Source of the DNA: Fannyhessea vaginae DSM 15829
GTDB taxonomy: Bacteria; Actinomycetota; Coriobacteriia; Coriobacteriales; Atopobiaceae
Reading direction: 5' to 3'
DNA: 64,000 nucleotides
NCBI RefSeq assembly: GCF_000159235.2
Contig: NZ_ACGK02000002.1
Coordinates: 1-64,000 of the forward strand
Shown: positions 31,031 through 41,414 of the stretch, piece after piece
How the letters are laid out: the number at the start of each line of letters is the position of its first letter
Position numbering within the stretch: position 1 is the first letter of the stretch
Position numbers and translations under genes: made by a program
The notes under the pieces: model-generated
The model's input: the letters and a program-made list of their open reading frames with translations, nothing else
Database searches by the model: none
Told to the model about the DNA's origin: nothing

Positions 31031-31065
31031 ACTCATACGCACATATCAAGCTGATTTAGAGCATA

Positions 31066-34000
31066 TTAAGAATCTCTTGAATCTAAATGCTTTTTAGAGG
31101 CGTGGTTGGAGCCGTGGCGTTCCTTCTTACGTGCAAGTGCAACAGCTGTTATCATGCCTACACCCATACCCAAAAGTCCTGCTGCATGTGCTGCAAGCGT
31201 TGGATCTGATGTTTGGGGAAGACGTGCATGACGAGGTGTTCCTGTTCCTACCTTTGGTAAAGCGGGCTTATCATAGACTGCTGGAGCTTGAGGATGAGTG
31301 GTTTTGTGTGGACGTGTAACTACAATGCGTACGGTAATGTCTTTCTTGAGTCCATAAGATGTTCTGCCGTATGCATCTGCTTGTCTTTCATCTACTGCTT
31401 CAAAGTGAAGCTCTATGACACGCTGTTCTTCTCCGTCTTCCCAGTCGTTTATATGAGCGGTACCGCTTATGGTACAGGTCTCACCTTCACAGTTTACATG
31501 TATGCCATCTGGAACTATAGAGCCTGCCTTAAGGCGTGGGTGGTTTTGTACATCTCCTATAAGCTTTGTAGTAAATGGTTGCTCGGCTTCTGTTGTGCTT
31601 TCAAGCGTAAAGTGTGCAATAGGAAGCTTATGGAAGTGAGCAAGATATACTACATCTCCCTTATCGTTAGCGACAAGCTTTTGCCAATCAAAGAAGGTAT
31701 AACCTGTATCAGCTTGGGTTGAAGGAACACCTATTTCTTCGTTTCCTTGTGTATGAGCACTACGAAGCTCTTTGTCAAAGTACAGAAGTGCATTAGGATC
31801 AATGGTATAGCCACGACGTACATAAAACGTTGTAAATGGAGACGTAAGGCGTCCATGATCGTTCAGGGCAACGCGATACATAACCTTAGTGTAGTTATGC
31901 TTTATAAATTCTGCTTCTGGTGTGTCTTGTGCTGGGAAGTGCTGTTCTGGTATAACACGAGGCAGAACACGAACAGGAACATTTACCCATATCGTTTCTG
32001 TCTTGAACAAAGGATTACCCTGTTTATCTCGCTTAGGTGTACCGTCTGCATTCATATCCCATGCATCGGTGTAATACATAAGACCAAAGCGAACATTATA
32101 GGTACCGGCTTTATCGGTCTTAATGTTCTTGTAGCCGTCTTCAGCGGTCTTCCATCCAGCAAAACGCTTGTTAATGGTGCGATCGGTAAATGCCTTAAGA
32201 GCATTAATGGTAAGTTGATTACCATGTGCGTCTAGTTGAGGCTTACCTGTTTTAGGGTCAACTTTTGTAATATCTTCTACCATGTTGGCATAGGCTGGCA
32301 TAGCGTCGCCTACAGTTACTACCACATCATTTTTAACGTGAATCTGTGGCAGCTCACTTTGACGTGCGATAAAGGTACGAGCACGCGTAGGTTTGCGATC
32401 GGCAATGTCTTGCGGATCGGTAATTTCTTTGCTGTTTGCGTCGTATATTGTCCAGTCGATGAACCCTGAAAGCTGTTTTTGCATAGCTTCAATGGTATCT
32501 TTGATAGAACTACCGCTTTTAACGTACTTGATATAAGGATCACGCGATCCATCTTCCCAGGTATGACCAGGTGCTGGCAGAACAGCCACGGGAACATATC
32601 CTGCAGGAACCGTATCAACCTCACTTGAGTCAAGGATGTGGTAGACCTTCTCAAATATGGCGCGATACGTTGTTTTACCTTTAAATTGCTCGGTTATCGC
32701 ACGCTTATCGGGGCTAATATCAACTTGTGGATCTGTACCTGTCTGGTTTGCATTAACTTTTTCCCAACCAACAAACTTATAGTCAAAGCCTTTACCCTGG
32801 TTGTCTTTTTGGTTAAGTTTAGCCAATACCTGCGGCACACTAATCTTTATCTTTGTGGTTCCTGTTTGGTCTGCTACTACGTAGCGTGTAAATGACTTTT
32901 TGGTATCACCACCAAGTAGCTCTCCTTGAGCTTCGTCGGATTCAAACGCTACGGGAACATAATGATTCTTGAACAGCGTCTCTTCTTCGGTAAGTGCAGG
33001 CGCTGTGGGGTTGGCTTGTGTTTTGGCATCTATGCTATTGATAAGAGTTTCTGCAGCTTCGGCACTCAAAGTCTTTGGCATAACTTTAAGTACAGACGTC
33101 AAGCGGTATTCTTTGTTCTTATCGGTATCTTTATGTTTAATAATTGCCTTAAAGGTAACGGTATAGGTACCTGCTTTTGCCGTAGAAGGAGAGCTTGTAT
33201 ATTCAATGCTTATGGCATCGTCGTCGGGCTTACCATCGTTATCGTCATCTTTTAAGGTGTCTTGCAACAGTTCTTTCATATTTTCTATGTAGTCGCGCGC
33301 TTGTGGCAGATTTGCTCCAGTAAGAACCGCACGCTCACTCATAAGACGAGGGATAACAACGTCTGTTTGATGTGCAACAAACTCTTGGAATGCATTATTA
33401 GCAAGCCATTCACCGGGTTTATCTCCTACATGTTCATCACCTGCAATACCTTGCATAGAGCTCTTGGACCACGAACCCTGATAGCCGTACAACTGTGCAC
33501 CTAAATAATCAAGAATAGATGTTTTACTTGTATCGCCATCTGCAATAGGCACTCCATTCTTATCAAGCTTAGAAATGTCCATACCCTTGCGGATATAGTA
33601 CACCTTAGGACCTGCAGTGCCATCTTTCCAAATGCGTCCATTTGCTGGTTGGAAGGATACAACAACACTGTCAGGTGGAACATTTCCGTTATCACTTTGC
33701 TGGGTGATATAAGGAATCTTTTCATAAACAGCCTGGTAAATGATATTACCCGTTGGTTTGGTAATCTGCTCATAGCGAGCTTGTGGCAAAATGTTGGGCT
33801 TAAAGGTTTTAAAGTCGGTCACATCTGGCTGTGTTGGATCGTCCACAATACGCCATCCACGGAAGACCCAGTGATATCCTGCTTGTGTATAGTCTTTTCC
33901 TGTAGCCGAAGGAAGATCAAGCTGGTAATTTTCAGGAGCTTTATCGCCTGTGTATACATAGGTTTCAAGCGTTTCGGATTCGCCTTGTGGACTCGTTTGA

Positions 34001-37000
34001 TCTTTTCCTGTGAGCACGCCTTGTTGCGTATGAGATGTAAACGTAATCTTTTTGTACTTGTTGGCATATTCTGCTGGGTAACCCTTTGCATTGAACTCTT
34101 TACCAAACATCAGCTGCGGCATCACTTCATAGAAGAAAGGTACCATCTTTGATATGCGGCTCTTTTCGCGACCTGCGGTAACTTTGATAAAAATCTTATG
34201 TTCACCAGGCGTTTTTATATCAAGGAATGCTTTGTTACCATGCTCATCGCAAAATTCATAGGTTGCTGCACGTGCTCCAGTTTCGTTATCGTCTGCGTCA
34301 GCATAGATATTGTTATTGGCAATGAGATCTTTAGCACTTTGATTTGCTTGTAGTAAAAGATGACCTGGTAGAACATAGCGTTTTTCAACAGCTTTAGGTT
34401 CGATCATTTCAAAGTGTTTAATATAGGTTCTATCTTTCGCGTCACGGCCCTTAAATTCAAAGTCGCCTTTTTCTTCAAAGCCCTTATCGGGTACCGCAAC
34501 AGGAGCTTCAATAACGTTATCTTTGTACTTATCAAGTACAACAACATTGGTGAGTGTATCAAGCGTTTCTGTTTTAGTGCCACCACGTCCGTCAGAAATT
34601 TGGCGCGACAAGCGACCGTTTTGATCGGCTGAATAGGTAACTTTGTAGTAGCCCTCGGGCGCCTCGGTCGTGGTATCGCCACCAACAAAAGCAATCTGCG
34701 TTTTAGTAAAGTGAGCGGTATACACTACCTTGTAGGGGAATTCCTCCGAGTATACGGGCAAACGATTTGCACCGTCAACACTTGTTTCGCCTTTTGCAAA
34801 TACTACTTTAGAGGTCCAACCTGTAAAGGTATAGCCCTCTTTTGCATGAGGTGTGGGTAGTGGTGCCTCATACGCTTTAATTCCTTTAACAACATCAAAG
34901 GTAAGGGTATTGGTTGTTTTGCCTGTGTCACCTGTATTAGTTCCATTAAACGGAGCTAAGTTTCCACCGTCTGTATGCGAAGGCGTAGAAATTACTTTAC
35001 CGTTTTGCATGGAAAGTTCTGTAGTCTGCGTATCAAATTGCAGGCGAGAATAATCATCGGGCGTTATTTGGTCACCGTTGGTGCGTGAAAGAATACGAAC
35101 GTCATCATAGATAAAATCTACGTCGTAGTTGTTCTTGTATGCGCCGTGTTCGTCTGCTTCAAAATGAAGCTGACGAGCCAGTGCTTGGTTGCTTTGTAAG
35201 CGATAACCAAGAATCGTTTTGGCGTGAGCCACGTCAAAGGTAAGTCTATTGGATACAAAGACTTCGGGCGTGCGAAGCTCATGCCCCGCAGCGTCTTTAT
35301 AGTGGACGGTAAAGCGCCGTATTGCATATGGGGTATATACAAATTCTGCGTTGTTATTCTTCTCGTCCTCGCTCACCATAAATGTTGTATAGGTATGGTC
35401 AGGATAATAGTTGCCACTGCGATAGACTGCCTCTGCAGCATAACTTGAACATGGCCTTAAATTAGTAAGTACGTTTGTTTGGATGTCGGCAACCATCTTT
35501 TTAAGTTCTTCTTGGTTGTTAGTATCCTTAGCTTTTTTGTAGTCTTCTGCCGTATATCCTTCTCGTAAAAAGACGTGAGACATAGTACCAGATACACGTT
35601 TATCCTCTATCCATTGAGCTTTAATGTGAAGATCTTCAAGAATGGGGGAACTAAATGCAAATGGCAGCCACTGTACGCTTCCATCTGGTTTGATGTATTG
35701 TTGCATCCATCCGTTAAAAATATAACCTGGACGCTCGGCAACCGCAGGGAAGCAATCTTGCTCGGTGGTGGTTTGATCGCCTTGAACGCCTAATTTAGCG
35801 CGTTTGGCATGACCTGCATGTTTAACTTTTACGAGTGTATGTTCAGGTGCGTCTGGGCGCGCCATATCAACATCTATGGTGTGAATGGTGTCAACGCGCT
35901 TCCAACTTGCATAGAGCGTAATGCCGTTTGTTTCGAGCGGAATATTTCCAAGAACTTTTGCAATTTCTTCGGGAGATTTCTTAAGAAGATCCGCTAGTTC
36001 TTGAGCAGTATAGGCGGTGCCGTCTGCTTTTGTAGTGGCAAGCTTGTTGGTACCTGTGGGATCAAGCGACCAACCTGCAAATTCGTAGTCTTCGGGAATG
36101 TTGTCAGGACGCGAAAATGTGTATGTTTTGTCGTTAAGAGTAAAGGTATAGCTTGAAGCAAAGTGCTTGCCAGTGGCAGGCGGATTCTTGGTAACACCTT
36201 CATTATATTTATGTGCAAATTTTCTTACGTTTGTGCCGTAAGGTTCTTGTGTGCTTGCTTGCGTATTGCTTGAATCTTTTACCTGTGTGATTTCATCAAC
36301 ATTAAAGCGAACGCTCACATTTTTGCGCTTGTACTCGAAGATCAAAAGGCCATTTTCTTCGAGATCACTGTCGTCAGAGCCTTTTGACGTAAAGACAAGA
36401 TGAGGGAATTTTTGTTCAACCCATTCTCTAAACTCATCATCAGAACCGTCAGGATCATCTTCTTCTTCGGGGTGGTCTTTTTTCCATACATCTGCAAGCT
36501 CGTCGGCAAGCTTATTGTAATAATCGTCTTCGTCGTAATTATCTGTTAGATTTTTAGTTTTGTTAAGCGCCTCAAAGCCTTCGATGGTGGGGGCCCCGTA
36601 GTCGTAGCTACTGTTCAGCGTGTCGTCTTTGGTATAGCTGAGCTCAGAGACTACGTATTCACGATTGCTGTCATCGTTTCTGCGGGCAGATTCTTCGGTT
36701 TCAAGCTTAACCAGAACATGTATTGATCCTGCCTGACCGCTGTTTGCATCGGGAACAAGAACACGCTGATAAGGTGTAAGCTTTTCTCCAAAAAGGCGAA
36801 TCTTATCCTGTGAAAAGGCTGTAGTATCTTTATTGGCTTTCGGTGCTATAAAGTGTTTTTCGTCAAAGCGGTAGGGTGGTGTGTCTATATAGATAACTTT
36901 ACCAGCGTCGTTTGCAACTCTCCAACCTAAACCAAATGAGGGCGAGTCGTCGTCTTCTGTTGTGTATCGTTTTGTTTCGACATCTGTTGGAAAACCACTT

Positions 37001-38948
37001 GTGTAATGAATGGTTTGTCCAAAGCGATAGGTAACTTTATAGAGCTTGCTCTTATCGGTATCGTTATATTCCTTACCATCTTTTGTGATGGTAATGTGCT
37101 TAACCCTATCAAACAGTTTATTAGTTGAGCCATTTTTTTGATATCAGCATTCGCAAAAATAAGCTCGTAGGTGCGTCTATTAAATACTTTATTAACGACG
37201 GTTGTTCCATCGGGACGTATTTTGGTGCGCTCGCGCGTCTCTTGTGAACCAAAATATTCAGGCTCGGTGCCTTCATTCATTTTGGTAGTAAGGGATTTGG
37301 TTGTATCGTCTTCCATAAAGTATTTGGAAAAATCATCTTGATTAGTGATGTTCCCACGTAAATTAGCATCAGGCCATTGCAGCTTGGTGATATCGTTTTG
37401 TCCTAAGTTTAAGTCTTGTTCACCAATGGTTGTATCGGTTTTACCCTGCTTGTGTACCTGACCAATAAAGTCATAGTTTTCTATATTGGTAGGGTCATCG
37501 GGTTTAGGAAGATCGGCCTTTTGAACCCATATATTAACGGTGTATTGTGCTTTTTCTGACGCTGGTTTCCAATGTGCAACAAAATGCACATCGTAATCAG
37601 GCATTTTGTCTAGAAGTGTGGCGTTAGTACTGGTATCAGGTGTTGAGGAATTGGCACTTGATGCGTTCTTGCCAGGTGTTTCGCGCGTCCAGCCTGTAAA
37701 GGTATAACCTTTGCGTGTGGGAGTAGGAACCGCGTCAACTTTCATTCCGTATAAAAACATCTTTGATTGAATAGCATTGCCACCATGGGTATCGTAAGAT
37801 ACTTCATGTCTATTAAGTAAATAGCGCAACTCAAGAACAAGATGCTTTTTTGCAAGTGATGGATTATTCAAATTGTTGTCATCATCATCTGAATAATCTT
37901 CATCGTCAGGAATGGGGGAGTTAATAAGATTTGGCTCGGGCGTATAGCCTTCGATAGTTACTGGTTGAGCATAGAGGTTTTGTCCAACTACACCTTTTGC
38001 CTTACTTACTCTAATCGTGTGAGATTGACCCTGTTTATCCTTAATAGTAATTTGCTCGTTAATGCCTGTGAACTCAATGAACTTTTGGGGGTCATTGGGA
38101 TCTTGGAGCATGTGACGCACATAATACGTAATAGTCTTAGGGCGATAATTAACCGTAAAGTTAGAAATAATATTGGTATCGGTAGACGTAATGGTATTTT
38201 TATGAGCTTCAATTAAGGCGCGGTCTATTTTTATGTACGATTGTACCGACGCGTCTTTTTTGGTATCAATAATGTATTTCCCGTTTTCTTTAATGTACGC
38301 GCCACGTTGCGCGCGATAACCTTTTGTTTCTACAACAGGAATATAGAGTCCTTGATCGCTGGGATCACTTATCTTGGTAAGTTCGTCATCGGTAAAGGTA
38401 AACTCTGTTGGTTGTAAAAGCTGTTTTTGGCTATAGCCTTCAACGCAGTATGTAACTGTAAACGTGTAGGTTTTTTTGCTGTCTTTTTCACGCTTTACCT
38501 GGGTGTTTGCCTCTTCTTGCGAATGTGCCGAAGGGTTTTTATCGTTTGGAGTAATAACTTGGTTCCCACCTTGTGCAGGCGCTGGCTGTGTTTGCGCTTG
38601 TGGGGTGGTCTGGGCGTTTGCCTGAGTGTTAGGCTGGGTGCCTGCGGGTGAGTTTACGGGTGCTTGTGGGGTATCTGCTTGTGTAACAGATCGTTCGCTC
38701 TTTTGCGTATGTGCCGCGTTGTCTGCGGCTTTGTTGGTGCCTGCGGGCGATGAGTTTTGAGGCGTGGATTGCACCGTGTCTGTCTGTGTGGCTTGTAGCG
38801 TTTCTGCTTGAGCAACAGGAGCTAAAGCAATAGTTGATGCGATTGCTACGGATGCTGCTACACCAAGTTTTGCTGTGGTTTCGGTTGAAATAACCTCGTT
38901 ATTCAGTTTTTTCTTGGCATGCTTTTGCAAGCGCGTCTTGTGTGTCAT
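31066..38948 (-). CDS. Surface protein E: giant InlB-repeat adhesin (frame broken in an A7 tract)
   Basis: With the frame restored this is about 2627 residues. ATG 38948 (MTHKTRLQKHAKKK) begins a signal peptide with core AASVAIASTIALAPVAQA. A long Gln/Thr/Pro/Ala-rich stretch (about 50-140) and MucBP-like beta domains follow. At least six InlB B-type repeats are recognisable by their G-W cores (YTFTGW, YEFAGW, YIFNGW, WVFRGW, YKFVGW) and are scattered to the C-terminus. The anchor is LPQTSDP, a Gly/Met-rich hydrophobic segment and an extended basic tail. As read, a T7 tract on the plus strand (A7 in coding sense, 37133-37139) shifts the frame and translation ends at 36927. I translated the other frame from 37139 down to 36346 and found it continuously open, so one extra A would restore a single protein. 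The C-terminal 235 codons are duplicated, inverted, at 1-705. Confidence 0.82.
31119..31823 (-). repeat. Long inverted repeat, right copy (partner 1-705)
   Basis: Covers the sorting-signal end of gene E. Homology to the left copy stops near the codons for KKER, after which this gene has an extended tail while the left copy ends in KH. Confidence 0.85.
37133..37139 (-). repeat. A7 (coding sense) homopolymer at the frame break of gene E
   Basis: As read, ATC-AAA-AAA-ATG; with eight As, ATC-AAA-AAA-AAT-GGC enters the long downstream frame. A tract of seven is short for a classical switch, so sequencing error or a recent mutation is also plausible. Confidence 0.75.
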
Positions 38949-39083
38949 GTTGTAATCACCCAAACTTTACGACTTTAACATATGAATATAAATATAAATA
39001 TTAATATTTTATATGATTGTCTGGCTGGTTTTGAGCACATTTACAAGATAGATGGTAATCGCGCGCGTTTTAGAAAACATTAT

Positions 39084-39091
39084 GGGGGGGG
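39084..39091 (-). repeat. C8 (G8 on plus strand) tract upstream of gene E
   Basis: Eight consecutive Gs on the plus strand about 136 bp upstream of ATG 38948, in non-coding DNA. Homopolymers near promoters can modulate transcription by changing spacing. Between it and the start lies an AT-rich stretch (38983-39012 region) that probably holds the -10 box. Confidence 0.6.
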
Positions 39092-39303
39092 TCACGTTTT
39101 CCATGGTCAACGCGTTACTATTTTATGAATAGCGCTTCTGCGAATTTACGGTTTTTTTGCGTGCTAAATTGGCATTCACCAATCCACCACATCTGAATGT
39201 GTATAAAGTCGCGTAATTTATTCATAAATTTTACGGCTTACCTGATGTACGCGCTGTGCCTGTTGCTCTTAATATCCTAGAAATCATCCCTCGTTATCGC
39301 AAA

Positions 39304-39395
39304 AATATATAATTATGTGATGATCGTCACATAAATACGTATAATTATGTGATAAACATCACAAAAATATATATAATTGTGTGATGAGCGTCATC
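39304..39395. promoter_or_regulatory. Three CRP/FNR-type palindromes at 32-bp intervals
   Basis: TGTGATGATCGTCACA (39316-39331), TGTGATAAACATCACA (39348-39363) and TGTGATGAGCGTCATC (39380-39395). The first two match the TGTGA-N6-TCACA consensus of CRP/FNR-family regulators perfectly; the third has a decayed right half. Each is preceded by a TATAATTA/TATAATTG element. The exact 32-bp period is about three helical turns. They lie upstream of gene E and directly after the acyltransferase stop. In the absence of another terminator they might also end acyltransferase transcripts. Confidence 0.7.
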
Positions 39396-39396
39396 G

Positions 39397-40497
39397 TTAT
39401 TTTGCGCGTTGGATAGTTCTTTGTGATGTAACTTGTGAATAGATGTTTTTTAAGAGCTTTTGCAACGGCTTAAGTATCAGATAATCACCTACACATGCAC
39501 ATATAAATGCTACGCAATACGCCACTATAACAGCTAGGATCCACAGCGGGAACCTTGCCGTAAGCGTTGCTGGATTTTCTGCGGTAAGTAGGCCACATAC
39601 GTGTGTTTTTTCAAATATAAGGTTAATTGCGGCATAGTTAAAAAGGTACACAGAGTATGAACGTTGCGCCATAAAACTTATGATTTTGCTTGGTACGGGT
39701 TGGGTAATGCGCACCTTACTAAAAAGATAAAACACGGCAATGGTACCAAAAAACCACAGATAGCTGGGATCTGCTCTGTTATAACCAAACGCCGATAACA
39801 CGGCTCCTACAATCCAAAGCACTATACCTGCTCCGCAAAGTTTTTGTAGCGTTTCTTTTGAAATGAGTGTTGGTAAGATTTTTACAAAATACCCAAGACA
39901 AAAATATACAAAATAACTACCTGGAACTAGTGCAGGAGACACAAACAGCGTAAGAGCGTCTATAGCAGCTGTGGCTCCACTGAGCTGAAAAACTTTCGCC
40001 CATGACGATAAAGCGGTTGTTATAATTCCCCATATCATAGCGGCGCTAACCAAAATAAAAAGGGAACGTTGTTTATAGGTGTCTAATGCCTCAAACATGG
40101 TGTATAACCAAGGGGCAAGCATTAAAAATGGTATAAGAGCTGGTATAAACCACCATTGACCTGCAAGTAATTGTTGATAAAAACGCATGAGGTTACCAAT
40201 GGATAGCGTGGTTATCCCTCTATATATGGCAAAGCAATATAATAAAGCGCCATATGCTATAAGAGGAAGAACAACGGTGAGAAATTTCTTCCAAAGATAT
40301 CCTGCGTAAGAGCTTGTAAGCTGCCGAATTGCAAAGTAGCCTGAGAGCGTAAAGAAAATGGGGTCACAAATAAGTGCAAGTTCTCCTGCAATGGTGCATG
40401 CTTGTGGCGTTTTAAGATAGAATCTGCTGTGAACTATCACCACAAAAAACATTGCAAGTGCGCGAAGTAGATCCCATTGTGTAAGTCTTTTTTTCAT
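39397..40497 (-). CDS. Membrane acyltransferase (acyltransferase-3 family)
   Basis: 366 residues with about ten hydrophobic segments. The N-terminus has the family hallmark of a short basic segment then LRALAMFFVVIVHSRF with the conserved His in TM1, and later FFTLSGYFAIRQ. Such enzymes O-acetylate surface polysaccharides, peptidoglycan or small molecules; the substrate cannot be predicted. I chose ATG 40497, preceded by AAAGGT; an upstream in-frame start at 40560 adds 21 residues without a clear ribosome-binding site. It stands alone on the minus strand between gene E and the suf operon. Confidence 0.8.
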   Translation of the reverse strand: MKKRLTQWDLLRALAMFFVVIVHSRFYLKTPQACTIAGELALICDPIFFTLSGYFAIRQLTSSYAGYLWKKFLTVVLPLIAYGALLYCFAIYRGITTLSIGNLMRFYQQLLAGQWWFIPALIPFLMLAPWLYTMFEALDTYKQRSLFILVSAAMIWGIITTALSSWAKVFQLSGATAAIDALTLFVSPALVPGSYFVYFCLGYFVKILPTLISKETLQKLCGAGIVLWIVGAVLSAFGYNRADPSYLWFFGTIAVFYLFSKVRITQPVPSKIISFMAQRSYSVYLFNYAAINLIFEKTHVCGLLTAENPATLTARFPLWILAVIVAYCVAFICACVGDYLILKPLQKLLKNIYSQVTSQRTIQRAK

Positions 40498-40670
40498 GAA
40501 TATACCTTTGTTTTTAAGGATGATTCCTGCTGTTTTCACAACAATCTTAGTATATTCCATTTTTGTGCAAATACGTGTGTTGATACGACTTACTACACAT
40601 AATAAGGCTTGAGCAAAAGTAATGTAAGCGAGTAAGCAGTGCTAGCTATGTAAGCAACGAAAGTAATGTA

Positions 40671-40714
40671 AGCAGCGCCAGCAGCACAAGCAGCACAAGC
40701 AGTACAAGCAATGG
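40671..40714. repeat. 9-bp tandem repeat downstream of sufU
   Basis: Four and a half units of AGCAGCACA-type sequence, in a wider stretch (40605-40714) rich in GTAAGC repeats. Non-coding as far as I can see. Confidence 0.6.
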
Positions 40715-40722
40715 CTGCGGAC

Positions 40723-41268
40723 TTATAACCCTTTCGCGTGAGAAGGCGCTACTTGGCAAGCCTGCGCGGTATCGGGGTCGCTATGTACACCTAACATTTC
40801 TTGCAACGTAGCCCATGCAAGTTCTGCGCATTTTACACGCGCTGGCATATGTGAGATGTCTTTAAGCATCGCCGCGTCTCCTAAGCTGTCAAGCGATTCG
40901 CCTTCTTGAAGTTGATTGCGCACCATACGACCAAAAAGTTCGCACATCTGTAAAGCCTCGCTGCCAGTTTTGTCAATAATTGCGTCACTCATCATATCGG
41001 CAGATGCCTGACTAATAGCGCAGCCGTGCCCTTGATAGCATGCATCACGAATAATGCCATGCTCATCGAGCTTCAGCGAAAACGTAAGCTCATCGCCACA
41101 AGATGGGTTAACGCCTTCGTGCGAAAGTGTTGGGTTGTCAATAGAATAGCAATAATCGGGATGATTGACGTGATCCATAAACAGAGCGTTGTATAAGGTG
41201 GGAGCGCCCATTACTCCGGCAGCAGGTTTTTTATCGATTGTTTGGTGCGAGTTGTTGTTCATATCCAT
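40723..41268 (-). CDS. sufU: SufU-type Fe-S scaffold / sulfur-transfer protein
   Basis: 181 residues. The metal-binding site typical of SufU is complete: Cys57 and Asp59 in NPSCGDELT, Cys83 in GHGCAIS, and Cys147 in RVKCAELAW. In Gram-positives SufU is a zinc protein that accepts persulfide sulfur from SufS and passes it to SufBCD. It is the last gene of the sufCBDSU operon, 146 bp after sufS. The N-terminal 20 residues and C-terminal 20 residues extend beyond the usual core. Confidence 0.92.
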   Translation of the reverse strand: MDMNNNSHQTIDKKPAAGVMGAPTLYNALFMDHVNHPDYCYSIDNPTLSHEGVNPSCGDELTFSLKLDEHGIIRDACYQGHGCAISQASADMMSDAIIDKTGSEALQMCELFGRMVRNQLQEGESLDSLGDAAMLKDISHMPARVKCAELAWATLQEMLGVHSDPDTAQACQVAPSHAKGL

Positions 41269-41414
41269 AGTTGCTTTCCTTGCTGGTTGTATGCCGTTTT
41301 GTATTTACGCGGTTTGACCTGTTATGTGTCTTGTAGTGCGCAAGCTGCTGTGTGCGTCTGAGCTTCTGCGTTCGCGCCGCCTGAGCCCATGTGCTCGCGC
41401 CACCGCTCACGTCG

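Noticed and set aside
39304..39395. CRISPR-like array (32-bp period)
   Set aside because: Only three units, the period consists of the palindrome plus short AT-rich DNA without distinct spacers, and no cas gene is in the window.
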